DNA of 64,000 nt from Pascua guehoae (taxonomy: Eukaryota; Basidiomycota; Tremellomycetes; Trichosporonales; Trichosporonaceae), in the NCBI GenBank assembly GCA_001600415.1, contig BCJX01000005.1, positions 1,616,977 through 1,680,976 on the forward strand, written 5' to 3'. Shown here one piece after another: positions 41,215 through 52,462 of this stretch; the stretch's first letter is position 1, and every line of letters starts with the position of its first letter. The notes beneath the pieces are model-generated. The model was given only the letters and a program-made list of their open reading frames with translations. It had not been told where the DNA came from and ran no database searches. Both the position numbers and the translations under genes were made by a program.

Positions 41215-42607
41215 GGGGGGAGGGGGGAGGAGGGTGTTACAAGTCCCACGGCCAGTCACTCCAGCACAGCACATTGGAATGTCTCTAGCACGGTGCAAAT
41301 TCTTTGTCTTGTTCTTTTGCACGGTTCGGTTTCATGAGCAAGTAGGTGTGATCGATGCAGACGTACTGGAAGACAACCTCTCCAACGAACGGGGTGCACG
41401 AGACCAGAAAGTCGGCGAAAATCAGGTCCGTATACAGCTCGAATCCGGCTGTACGTTAGTGCTGGACTATAATCACCAGCACTTACCATTGTCGAGAACA
41501 ATGTCGACACGTCCGCCAGACAGGCCCTTGACCAAGTCCCAGACCTTTGCAAAGTCGTTGCGCAAAATGAGCTTGGCCTGTTCGGCCTGTGCCGCGGCGC
41601 CGACTGCCTGGAGCTTTTGCAGATCGGCGTAGTCTAGGTCGACGAGGAGGGAGAGGTCGGTCGCATTACCCCACAGGTCTGCCTGGATCATCTCCCTGTG
41701 GTGTGTCAGTTGTTGAGGTGAGATGAACGCACCAGAACGCAATCTCCATCGGGCTGCCCTTCACGTCCGCTCCTTGCGCAAGTTCGCCCTTCTCCTCGAC
41801 GAGGGTGTTGACAGCTTTGGCGAGATGCGCAACAGCGGCGGCCGATGCCCGGAAGGTGTCCGCCTTCGAAGTGAAGAATGGGTCATACTCCTTCCAGTGC
41901 TCCGTGAGGGCAAAGACTGAGCGGAGGAGCCGGTAGCTGGCAGAGTCAGCCAAGAGAGTTGTAAGCAACTTACAGGTAACACTCTGCAAAGAGCCAGTCC
42001 GCAGTGAACCACTTCTTGTCATCGTCTGGGGTCGCGGCAAGCTCGTCGTTGTAGCACGCAATGTTGGCACCGCCGTCGTCCGGGATTGGCCTGAGGTCAG
42101 GTCGGTCATTGACAGGAAGCTTCTGAAGAGTTCGTGGACACGCCGTACACGTAACCATGCGGTCGCGCATACTGTCTGCCAGGCCTGTGCACACATGTCC
42201 ACACAGCTTAGTGATGAAACACTCACTGGAGAACGCCATTCCTCCCCATCTGGTGCTTGAGCCCACTGATTGTCGAGATGAGCTTCTTGCCCTCGGCGAG
42301 CTTTGGGTCGCTGTTGGCGAGCGCATGGATCTCGACCGTGATCGAGGACACAATGTTTGTGAGAATGACAGGCCAGCGCTTGACGACTGTGGTATAGCTA
42401 CATGGTCAGCAGGGACACGGAGAATCGAGATCCAAGATTGAGTTGGACCAGTGGGAGCGCACAAGGCACATGGCTGACGCGCAACACGAAGATGGGCACG
42501 CACGAGAAACTGTCGTTAGCGACACACACACATGGCACCTCGGCGTCTCACCTCTGCTTGTCACGCGGCGAGTAGCGCTCCACGGGGAGCTTGTGGAGCT
42601 GCACCAT
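40316..42607 (-). CDS. ARMT1/DUF89-family metal-dependent phosphatase-like protein
   Basis: Nine minus-strand exons (42607-42552, 42397-42227, 42090-41974, 41936-41733, 41695-41487, 41448-41367, 41016-40690, 40607-40488, 40418-40316) give 462 aa in one frame, matching the family length (about 440-470). Signatures are [12 protein letters not shown], the metal-site segments [13 protein letters not shown] and [15 protein letters not shown], then [27 protein letters not shown] and [14 protein letters not shown]89 proteins are metal-dependent damage-control phosphatases acting on sugar phosphates; the human ARMT1 member was also reported as a protein-glutamate methyltransferase. The predicted location is cytosol. 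The 350-nt sixth intron contains a (TG)31 run. It shares a divergent promoter with TAH18. Confidence 0.93.
41151..41212. repeat. (TG)31 microsatellite inside an intron
   Basis: 62 bp of perfect TG repeat on plus, inside the 350-nt intron (41366-41017) of the ARMT1-like gene. It is likely polymorphic in length. Confidence 0.95.
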
Positions 42608-42819
42608 GTTTGATCGTGTCCTTGTTGACGGAGTAGACGAGCAACGTCAAAGTCGTTACCGGCGGTAAAGGAAACGTGTCTCCCCACAGATGACAAATGG
42701 CCGGGGCCCCACACCGAACAAGTTCGGCCGAGGTCGAGGTCGACTCAAGACAACGACGCTATCCATTCCAACCCATCCCATTCCATCTCATCCTACTACT
42801 CAACAACCGACAACTCGCC
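42608..42819. promoter_or_regulatory. Divergent promoter, ARMT1-like gene and TAH18
   Basis: 212 bp between opposing start codons. The plus-strand side contains a C/T/A-rich leader (CATCCCATTCCATCTCATCC). The TAH18 frame is open upstream to 42697, but the ATG at 42820 has the better context and position. Confidence 0.5.
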
Positions 42820-45800
42820 ATGGACACGCCGAGCGCCTCGAGCGCCTCCCCAGCATGGCTGACTCCCGACCCAGCACTGCACGGCTTCCACAACCACGAC
42901 GCCGACGCCGCGGCGCACCACGCGCATGGCGGACACCTCGAGCTCTCAAACTCGCGTTCCCACTCGGACTCTGCTGACCCGAACCGCGCCGCGCAGACGC
43001 ACTCGGGCTCCGACTCGGACGCCTATGCGCCCCAGCACGTCTTGATCCTGTACGCGTCCGAAACGGGCGATGCGGCCGACGTCGCCGAGCGCGTCGCGCG
43101 TGCGTTCCGAGCCGCACACCGCCGTGCCGTGCTGCTGTCGATGGAGCAGTACGACGTCGCGGACCTCCCCCACGAGGCGTTGGTGATCTTTATTACGTCC
43201 ACGCATGGAAGGGGAGAGCCGCCGCCCGCGATGCGCAAGATGTGGGAGAAACTAATTCGCAAGGGCCTCCCGGAGGACATTCTTGAGGGTGAGTGATTGC
43301 GTCGGAAGCAGGGAACCGGAAAGGGTGGAGAAGCCTGCCTGATATGGAGAGCGAGAAGATGTTGTGGGGCTTGGTGACTGGGGAGGACGACACAAAGTCA
43401 GGAAGATGCCAACTATGAGACGATGAGGCGGGGGAGCACAAGTTCTACAGAAGCTACTCTGGAGAGACCGGCGAGCGACAGTTGTTCGTCTCGCCGCCGA
43501 CCGATGCTCACGCTTTCGTAAACCATGCTAACCACAGATGTCCACTATGCACTCTACGGCCTCGGAGATTCGTCGTATGAGCGGTTTTGCTTTGCGGGCA
43601 AGATGCTCGCGCGGCGCCTCGATGGTCTTGGAGCGACGGCGCTCGTCGAGCCTGGGTTCGGAGATGAGCGTGCACCAGATGGGTGAGTCGTCTGGGGCTG
43701 AAAGGTGTCTGCAGCATGGGCCGTGTATCTGCTGTGGTAGGCGGGTGCTTCAGAAGACTTGCTGCTGGAGTGTGCTGAGGTAGTGAGGTGGAGTCTAGTC
43801 TTAGGGACAGATGCCCAGTCTCGAGGGTTGTACGTCTAGACTGGTGCTGACTCTACAGGATCGAGGAGACGCTGCTCCCGTGGCTGCAAAGCACGCTCGA
43901 CGCCATTGTGCCGTATCTTCCTGGCCCGTCGACCCCAGCACTTGCGACTACTGCGCTACCACCGCCAATTTACCACCTCGAACCAGTCGAGGCTGTCCCA
44001 GACCTGGCCTCACTCACCGTCTCTAACACTGCCAATGGGGTAGCACACCCAGGCAAGACTGCTTCATCTCCCAATGGGCATGCTGAAACCGCCATCTCTG
44101 TTCCTAGAAGCTACGCCCCGGCAGGCTGGTCGTGGGCGACACTCCGCCGCAACGAGCGGGTGACCGCCCGCGGCTGGTTCCAGGACACGCGAGCGGTGGA
44201 GCTTGAGCCCGATGACCCTGCGGACCCGTCATTGCGGTACCTCCCCGGCGCAATCTGTGCGCTTCACCCACGCAGCAGCGATAACGAGGTATCGACATTC
44301 CTTTCTGAGAACGAACTGGAAGGGGACGCCGACCGCGTGTTCCGCATCCGTTCTGCTCTCCCGGATCAACCTCTACCCCCGCACCTCCCATCGGGACCCA
44401 CGACACTCCGCACGCTCCTCACGTACCACCTCGACGTGCGCGCGCCCCCTCGAAAGAGCTTTTTCGAGTGGCTCCGGCGTCTCTCGCCCGACGAGCGCGA
44501 GCAGGAGCGTGCAGACGAGTTTATCCAGGATCCAGACGAGGTGCACGACTATGCCACACGACCGAAGCGGACAATGCTCGAGGCGCTTGCAGATTTCAGG
44601 CATACGAAGCTCCCACTCGAATATGTGCTCGAGATTGTGCCGCCCCTGCGACGGAGGCAGTTTTCCATCGCGAGTGATGACAAGGTGAGCCGGCAGGAGA
44701 TCGATACGAGGCGGCGCGATGGTGGAAACGGCCCGGAACTCGGGCATGTACTACCCGTCCCAAGTCTTCTACATCCGAGTTGCAGTCGTGCCACATGACT
44801 AATGTGACGTTTCATCTGACACACAGACCCACCCGGGACGCATCCAGCTCCTCGTCGCATTGGTCGAGTTCAAGACCAACTTGAGCATCCCGCGTGTCGG
44901 CCTGTGCTCGTCGTGGCTCGCGGCGCTTCCCATAGGTGAGTTGCCTGGTCCGGGCGTGTTCGACGCAAAGCCCAGCCGTGGGTCTCCGCGTTTCACGGCT
45001 TTGCGTGGCCCCTCCCCCGCTCGGCCTCCACCTTGGGTCTCTGTCCTTTGGCATCCGATCCGGTCCTGTGTTCTTGGCCACTGCAACCATCGCACTCACA
45101 CACAGGCACACGCATCCCCTTCCAGCTCCTACCCGGAACACTTAACCTGCCCGGGCCGGATGTGCCAGTTATCCTGGTGGGACCCGGGACGGGCGTCGCG
45201 CCGATGCGGGCGTTGCTCGAGGCGCGAGTGAGACAGGGGGCTGCGAAGAGTGAGTCGCGATATCATATCCGGGAGTGGAGGGGGGTAGATGCTTCAAGGA
45301 CTTGGGCAGTGACATGGGGGATATCAGTGACAGCTCCAGCCGCTTGGTCATTGATCATTTCGGCTGGCGAATCTGCGGTCCTGCCAAGGAGTGCACTTAG
45401 CACGGAGTGCACCATTTCAAGTGCACATCTAGATTGCCGCTCTCTCCAAACTCGCCTGCACCCCTGGGCCCATTCGAAAACACAAAGCTGACAGTAGACA
45501 CGGCGCTCTACTTTGGCTGCCGCTCCCTGACTGTGGACTGCTACTTTGAAGACGAGTGGAAGGAGCACTCGGCCGCGGGCGCGACGGTTCGCATTGCACC
45601 CTCCCGTGATGGGCCGGAAAAGCTCTATGTCCAGCACATCATACGCGAGGACGCGGCCATGGTCAACGAATGGATCGTCAGGCGGAATGGGTGTCTGTTT
45701 GTGTGTGGGTGAGTGGAAACGAGGGCTGTTATCAAAGGGCTGTGCGCAGAGTACTGGGCGTGTCGTGTGCCGGAATGGCGCAGTCAGCTAGCGAGTGCCC

Positions 45801-46147
45801 GCTTGCGCGCCGCATTGCGGGCATTGATGTGCTGCATGCCTTGTGTGCGTGCATGAGTAAACATTCGTTGGCGTTGGGCGAATGCTAGTAATGGAGTGAC
45901 CGGTCGCCGGGTAACCACCACCATGGACCGGGGCACCAACCAACCAGGGCCAGCCTGAAACGACGAGGTAGTGAGACATCGACGTGCTGACACTGCCAGA
46001 TCATCCAACGCAATGCCGAGAGAGGTACGTGCTGCGCTCGCATGGTGCATCAGCACAGACGGGGCAGGCACAATGACGCCCGATGAGGCAGAGGCGTATG
46101 TCGAGGTCATGTTTGATACGGGTCGCGGTGCCGAGGAGAGCTGGTAG
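42820..46147 (+). CDS. TAH18: TAH18/NDOR1 NADPH-dependent diflavin reductase
   Basis: Seven exons (42820-43288, 43538-43682, 43859-44684, 44827-44935, 45106-45249, 45495-45708, 46000-46147) give 684 aa. Tah18 passes electrons from NADPH through FAD and FMN to Dre2, the first step of cytosolic iron-sulfur cluster assembly. The FMN (flavodoxin) domain is at about residues 70-215, with LILYASETGDAADVAERVA and YALYGLGDSSYERFCF. The FAD domain has YHLDVRAPPRKSFFEWL and RRRQFSIASDD. The NADPH part has VILVGPGTGVAPMRALLEAR, ALYFGCRS and VCGSSNAMPREVR. The C-terminus is EESW, the terminal aromatic residue usual in this family. A His/Ser-rich N-terminal extension of about 65 residues is unusual. Confidence 0.93.
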
Positions 46148-46558
46148 CGGCCAAAGGTGGGCTTTTGTAGCATGGTGTGGTTGCCATTCATGCATTTTTA
46201 AGAAAAAAGTGGCACGAGACGGGAATGGAATCAACGTCATTATTGCCGCCGCTGCCGCCGAGCCTTTAGCGGTGTTGTTTCTCTTTTCTTTATCCAGCAT
46301 TCCATTCGCCACAACAAGGTTGCAAAGTTGCATTCCATCACACGAAGTACGAGGGATAACGACAAGAGGTTGACGACGCCGACGACGCCGACGCGCCCCC
46401 TCGCTTGACGACGCGCCCGCCCTCCACCCTCCCGCCTCGCGCGTCATAAACCCCCCGGCTGAGCGAGTACCTGAATCATCTCTCTTTCTCTCCATCGCGG
46501 ACGACGGGCCCACCAACCGCCCGCTTGCTCCCGCCGTCCCGGCTGCCCCGCTCCCCCA
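46148..46558. other. Intergenic
   Basis: 411 bp between TAH18 and the hydrolase gene, both plus strand. A GACGACGCC repeat patch lies at about 46372-46395. Presumed promoter and leader of the hydrolase; no gene seen. Confidence 0.45.
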
Positions 46559-49464
46559 ATGTCCACCATGGCGACGACGACCGCCCACCTCGACGACCGC
46601 GGTGTCGCCCACCTCCTCAAGCACTTTACGCACTCGCACCCGCTGCGCTCCCCGTCGCCCCTGCCGGCGAGTGCGCGGACGGACCCGCGCCAGAAGCAGC
46701 GTCTGCCGCCGCCCACCTCTTCGTCTCCGCTCCTGTGGACGCTGCCGACGTGGATTGCATTCGTCCAGTTTGCATTCGCAAAGGGCCTGCATATCCTCCT
46801 CAGCCTCATCAAGCATGTCGTGTTTGGGCCCCAGCGCAAGAGCTGGGGGTATCGCATGACCTTGGTGAGTGGGGATGCACCGTTGCGCCGATAAGCGCGT
46901 AAACCCGGTGGGGGTGATGGCCAAAGTGGTGGGGATGACGGGTAGGCAGAGCCGGGGGCGGGGAGAGATGGGCGAGGGGCCCTGTGGGACAGACCAGACC
47001 GAGACACGGACACGGACATGGACATGGACACGGACAATTGCCCGAGACACACCCAAGTACCCGTACAAGCGAGCAAGCGGGTCGTGTGCGCGTCCGACGT
47101 TGGCGAGTTGGGCACGCCGCTGTCTCTCGCGCTCCCTGCGACCATGCTCACGCGACCCATACATCCCTTCGCCGTCGCGGTCACGCGACACAAGCACCAA
47201 CATGCCCGCAACAACAAGCCCACTGACACCCAGATCACCTCGTTTATGCGCAACGTCGCGAGCTACACCGACTTTGCCGATATTGTCCTCCTCCGCCGCC
47301 TCATCTCGCTCACATACTTTATCCCCCTGCCCGCGGACGCGGTCGTGACGCCCATTACGTTTCAGGTCCCCAAGCGCAAGGGCCAGGACGCAGCGCGTGG
47401 ATTTTTGCGGTGAGTGCGGCGGCACGTGGGCTGGCGCGCGACGCGAGCCAACATTAGGCACATGCACGGGTCGACGCTGAGCGCGAGACCGACAGCGCTG
47501 ACAACAGTGAATGGGACTTGCTGGAAACCGGGACACGGGAACTCCAGGGCGAATGGGTTGTTGGCAACGACGTGTGGAAGCGGCTCAAGGCTGAGCGGCG
47601 CTCGCGGTGGCATGCCGAGATGCGCCGGCGATCGGCGCCGCACGGCCATACGCACGCGCCGTCGCGGCTGCGCGAGGAGGCACGAGATGACGTGTCGACG
47701 ACGAGCTCGAGCAGCCCCCCGTTGCGGAGCATCGGCATGGCGCCGCAGATGTCGCGCGACACGGACTCTGGTTCGGGCCACGGTACGGGGGCGCGTACGA
47801 GTGGGCGTCAGACGCCCGACCCCGAGCTCGAGGGTGAGGCGGCTGCGGCGGGACTGAGCAGCAAGCGCGAACGTGTCATCTACTATGTGCACGGCGGCGC
47901 ATACTATGTGGGCAACGCGGCGACGCACCGCCTGATTACGATTGGCGTGAGCAAGTCGTGCAATGCGCGTGTGTTTGCCATCACGTACCGGCTCGCGCCC
48001 GAGGCGGCGTTTCCGCTCCCGCTCCTCGACGTGCTGCACGGGTACCAGCGTCTGCTTGCGCCGCCGCTGTCGATCCCGCCCGAGAACATTATCATTGCCG
48101 GCGACAGTGCGGGTGGAGGTCTGTCTCTCGCACTCTGCATGTACCTCCGCGACAACGGGTATGCGCTGCCCGCGGGGCTCGTGCTCATGTCGCCGTGGGT
48201 GGACCTGACGATGAGCTGTGGGAGCTGGGACGAGAATGCCGACAGCGACGTGATCCCGCGCCCCGAGAGCGACGACCACCTAAACCCCGTTGCGTGCTAC
48301 CTCGGGCCCAAGGGCCTCGCGCGCTATGTGACGCACCCGTACGCTTCGCCGCTGTTTGGTGACCTGCGCGGGCTCCCGCCCATTCTCATCCAGAGCGGCG
48401 ACTCGGAGGTGCTGCGTGACGAAATCACGCTGCTGGCACACAAGGCCACGCTCGCGGGTGTGCCCATCACCCACGAGCTGTACGAGGACATGGTGCACGT
48501 GTTCCAGACGTTTACGTGGCTCCCGGCGGCGCAGGCTGCGATCAACAGCGTCGGGCGCTGGGTCCGCCAGACCCTCCCACGCATCGAGTGGGAGCAGCGC
48601 CAGGCTGCCGCCCTCGCTGCCGAAGAGGCACGCGCGCTCGCGCACGAGGAAGAGGCCTCGCGCGGCGTTCACGACGACATGGAAGAGCTCGAGATTGCCG
48701 ACGGCGCACCGTACCACGCCGCGACGGCTGGCTTTGCCGACACAGACTTTGACAGGTACGGGTACGCGTACGGCCCGGGTACGCCGGCACCGGCCCCCAG
48801 CGCAACGCTCGCCAGCGTCCACGGACCCCCCGTGCGACGCCGGTCGCGTGCGTCGTCGCGCGCCACCCTCGCACCCGGCGCGGTCGCCACGAGCGCATCC
48901 GCACTCGACGTGCACGCTCTCAGTTCGTCTCCCGTCACCCTCTCGCCGTCGCTCGCGCCGCAGCCCTCGCCAGGCCTCTCGCCCCGCCCCCGCCTCCGCC
49001 GCGCCGCCACTGCAGGCCCGGTGGCCGGCCACCGCTCGCCCTTTGCCTCCACCACGTCGCTCGCGTCGGTGTCGGCGTCGGCTTCCGCTTCCGCATCCTC
49101 GGCCACATCCACCCACCTCCCCCTCGCGTCCCCGGCCGCGCTCCGCCGCCGCCGCCAGACCGCATCCCTCAACATGGCCACGTCGGCACCCCACACCCCG
49201 CGCGAACCCCACACACCGCCCACACCCCGCACCGGCCTGCCCTCACCCACGCCGAGCGTGCGCCGCCGCCTCCGCGCCCCCAGCTACTCCCCCCACCCCA
49301 CGACGCCCAGCACGCGCAACCGCAGCGCGTCGCACACCGACATTTTCCACCTCGTCGAGGGATACTATGACGGCGGCGCAGCGAATAACACGGTCGTGTA
49401 CGCGCCTGGTGGAGAGATTCGCTCCGTCGGCGTCCTCGGCGACGAGGCGAGTGACGACGAGTGA
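46559..49464 (+). CDS. HSL-type alpha/beta hydrolase with N-terminal membrane segment and long disordered tail
   Basis: Exons 46559-46864, 47234-47409 and 47508-49464 give 812 aa. Residues about 58-85 (LLWTLPTWIAFVQFAFAKGL and on) form a membrane segment. The catalytic domain has the hormone-sensitive-lipase oxyanion motif HGG at 289-291, nucleophile Ser361 in GDSAGG, Asp459 in GDSEVLRDE and His491 in EDMVHVFQ. This family hydrolyses esters such as lipids or acetylated sterols; the anchored layout recalls yeast Say1, but the substrate is not shown by sequence. From about residue 510 the protein is Ala-, Ser-, Pro- and Arg-rich and probably disordered, so the tail is nearly as long as the enzyme. 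The acceptor of exon 3 was chosen for phase; an alternative 9 nt upstream also fits. Confidence 0.88.
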
Positions 49465-50481
49465 GGAGGAACGTGATCTGGGAAGAGCATGTATGGGAGA
49501 GACGGTTGTATGTACAGATTGTTATGTCATTCATGCCAGGTTACGACTGTTACAATGTGGCGTGCGGTGTTGGCCGGTGGGGTGTGTGCTGGGGTTGGCC
49601 GTTTGGACGGTTGGAGGGATTTTAAGCGTGTTGTAAACCAGGCAAGCAGGGAGGCAGGCAGCAAGGCAAGCAGGATCCGCCAAATGAGCGCAGTGCAGCA
49701 AGACGGACAGTGACGAAGAGGGGATATCCTTGACACCCCCAACGTTACTTGGCCTACGTTGACTTTAACTCGAGGCAATCTCATCATCACACCTGTCGTC
49801 TCCCGGCTTCTGAACATGTCGAGGAGCAGCCAAAGAGGAGGATCTCTTGACGTTTGACAGGGTCGACCTGCTGCTTTTCCTCTCACGCGAAGCGTGGTTG
49901 GGAAAACATTCCCATTCCCAGTTTCCAGAGAACTTGTGCGGAGCACGAGCATCTTGTGCTAAGAATGCGCTCTAACTGAGCTAAATCGCCATTGACCAGC
50001 TCATGCAGCTCATCCACTGAGCAGTCTCCACGACATTCCACACTCCACACCACTCGATACTCGACACCCCGCCGTCCCCAGCCCACCGTCTCAAGCCTAC
50101 TCGATGCAACCATGCAGTTGTAACTCTGAGGCACACGCCAGTCTCGCCATCCCACGCCTTGTGCGCGCATGCCTCCTGTTGCAAGGCTACTGTAGGTATG
50201 GGGGTTATCGCCATCGGTACTGTGCGCGTCCTCTAAAAGCAGCCAAGGCAGCGCCAAGTCGAGCGGTGGGTTTACGGGAGACGCCCATGTGGGTCCAGCT
50301 CGGCGACTGGCAGTGCGATACCCCACAGAGCGCAGCCCAGACCGCACGTCGCCGAGCCGAGGTCGTATACCCACTGTCGGATGCAGGCCATAGCCAGCAG
50401 TCGGCAGCTGGCAGATTACATCGATTGACCACGGTCCCAGTGACCTCGGGCGGACGGTTCATCCATACACCTCTACCCCAT

Positions 50482-50540
50482 ACACCCACACCCACACCCA
50501 CACCCACACCCACACCCACACCCACACCCACACCCACACA
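50482..50540 (+). repeat. (ACACCC)n hexanucleotide array
   Basis: About 59 bp of near-perfect six-base repeat ACACCC. It is not the usual fungal telomere unit (CCCTAA). Confidence 0.92.
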
Positions 50541-51639
50541 ACCAACACGACCAACACGACCCAGACGACCCACAAGGCACCCCCGACCACCAAGACCCCC
50601 TCGCCAGCCCTGGCGGTATGCCAAGAATCCTCGACGCGGCACGCAAGCGTGCAAGCGATACGCGACGGCCAAACGCGTCGCGTCGTTCCCACACTCGCAC
50701 ACTCCCCCATCCAATCCTCCACTCATGCCACCGTCGCGTCCGGTCGCGTCCCGTCGCGTCGTCGCGTCATCGCGTCGACGCGTCGCGTTGCGTGTGCGTG
50801 CGCAGCCAGCCGCAGTCTGATCCGGACGCATGGCAGCCTCCTCCTGGGCCTCCAACTGCGGCTGAGGCTGCATGGCTGCAACTGCAGGAATGGGTGCGGC
50901 ACACTTACCCCGCCGGATATCCACAGTACGTCCGGGGGAGTGCAGCCAGCCGCCCGGATCCTGATCCTGATCCTCGCCCGATGCCTGCCTGCCCCATGCC
51001 TGCCCCATGCCTGCCGCATGCGTATCTGGCATCCTGCGTGCTGTCGTTTCGAGTCGCAGCAGTCTCTGGGCAGTGCTTTGGACCTCGAGACTCGAGACCT
51101 GGGGGCCGTCGGGTGTGGTGCGGAAACGATAATAACAATGGGGCAGTGCACCTCCCTGGCCTCGTCCCAAATAAGAACACCGCCTCACACCGCCTCCTCC
51201 ACCCCTCCACCCCTCCACCCCAACCCACCACCCCATCCCAGACCCAGACCCAGGCCACACCGCCCCCCCTTCCCATCTGTCAACAGCCCGCTCGCTCGGT
51301 TCGCAAGCTTCGCAAGTATGTGCACTTATGCATGTCCCATGTCCCGACCCAGGTCCGGATCGACACGCGCCAGATCGACAGGGCCAGCGGACCAGCGAGG
51401 GCTAGGATGTCGCGAGCGATGGCGTGAGAAGGAGCGTGTATGTCGTGATGATTATCTTATCTCCCCTAGCGCCCAAGTATACTGTATATCAGATAGCGAC
51501 GACGTTGGACACTCTCGACCATCATCGGCATACTTGTCGTCTTGACGAGCAGCGTGCAGAGCAGGTTGAGGATGGAAGAGGTGGAATCGCCACAAACGTG
51601 CGCCCCGGGCGTACGGTGCAGTCACCCGCGGTGCCCGAC

Positions 51640-51775
51640 TTGCTTGCCTGCCCGCCTCACTGCCTTGCTGCCTGCCAGCTGCCTGTGTGTGGCAGCTGTC
51701 TGCCCTCCTGCAGCCTCCTTACCTGTCTGCCTGCAGCTGTCTGCCTGCAGCTGCCTGCCTGCCCAAACCGGTCCC
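51640..51775 (+). repeat. CTGCCTGC-rich low-complexity repeat
   Basis: Many imperfect copies of CTGCCTGC and CTGCAGCTGCCTGC. An inverse-oriented match (GGCAGCTGCAGGCAGCTGCA) occurs at about 53891-53915, on the other side of the CFEM gene. Confidence 0.75.
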
Positions 51776-52061
51776 AGCCGGGCAGCCGGGCTCTCTTCGG
51801 CAGCCCAGCTCGCCATCTCCCGAACTCTCCCCCTGCCCCTGCCCTGCCCGCGTGCGCCACTTGCGTTTAGTCTGCACCGCCTCGCTGCGCAGCAACCTTG
51901 AACTTTGGCGCTGCTCTGTGCGCAAGTCACGGCGCAGCAGGCGTTGTGCATTGTTGCAGCCTTGTGCAAAATGTGCGCCGTTACGCACTGTGGGTGACGA
52001 GTTTTGACAGGTGCAGGTGTGCACATTCGGGCATGCATCCCTTTTGGGCCCTGGAGACTCC

Positions 52062-52119
52062 CTGCCAAGGTGTCCAGTGTCGCTGCCAAGGTGTCGAGGT
52101 GTCACTCTGCCAAGGTGTC
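52062..52119 (+). repeat. Three direct copies of CTGCCAAGGTGTC
   Basis: The 13-mer begins at 52062, 52083 and 52107 (spacing 21 and 24 bp) with partly similar spacers. Significance unknown. Confidence 0.8.
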
Positions 52120-52462
52120 GATATCGCTGTCGATCGCGAGGCAAACGCGGGCGAGGTGATTGGTTAGTCGAGGGGAGAGTCACAGTCCGCTGCGCCGATG
52201 TGCTCGATTCGACTCTTCTCGCTGCCCCCCGCCCCCACTTCTTAGGTTAACCGTGCATAACATGCCTTCCGCACACACGGCACTACTAAATTAAAGCGCG
52301 AGTACGCGGAAAGGGGCGACGCGTACTGAAACGGGCTATATCAAAGAAAGAGAGAGAGATGAGAGAGAGAGAGGGGGTGTACGCGCACACAGCAAGTCAT
52401 GCCGGCGTTCGAGGTAGCTAGAGATTGTTGGGTTTGGTGGTGGTGGTGGGGGTTCACGCGAC

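Larger units (their letters stand above)
49465..52462. other. Intergenic, about 3 kb, simple-repeat rich
   Basis: No convincing coding frame; the longest frames are low complexity and overlap on both strands. It contains the CCACAC hexamer array, GTCGC-type (50730-50790) and CTGCCTGC-type repeats, and a poor tRNA-like patch near 49.9-50.0 kb. Confidence 0.5.

Noticed and set aside
45770..45850. GGCGCAG...GCGGGC patch resembling a tRNA
   Set aside because: It lies inside the last intron of TAH18 and does not fold into a complete cloverleaf by hand pairing.
48280..49212. Minus-strand frame of 310 codons
   Set aside because: It is antisense to the hydrolase and its disordered tail; no domain seen.
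49890..49990. tRNA-like patch on minus, with a GATTTAGCTCAG D-arm-like word and TTAGCA loop (Ala-like)
   Set aside because: No matching T arm with TTCRANY and no acceptor pairing could be found, so at most a decayed fragment.
50482..50540. ACACCC array as a possible internal telomere repeat
   Set aside because: The unit differs from TTAGGG/CCCTAA and neighbouring sequence is ordinary; treated as a microsatellite.
52062..52119. Spaced direct repeats as a possible CRISPR-like array
   Set aside because: Only three 13-bp copies in eukaryote-type intron-bearing DNA, with no Cas genes; CRISPR is not expected.
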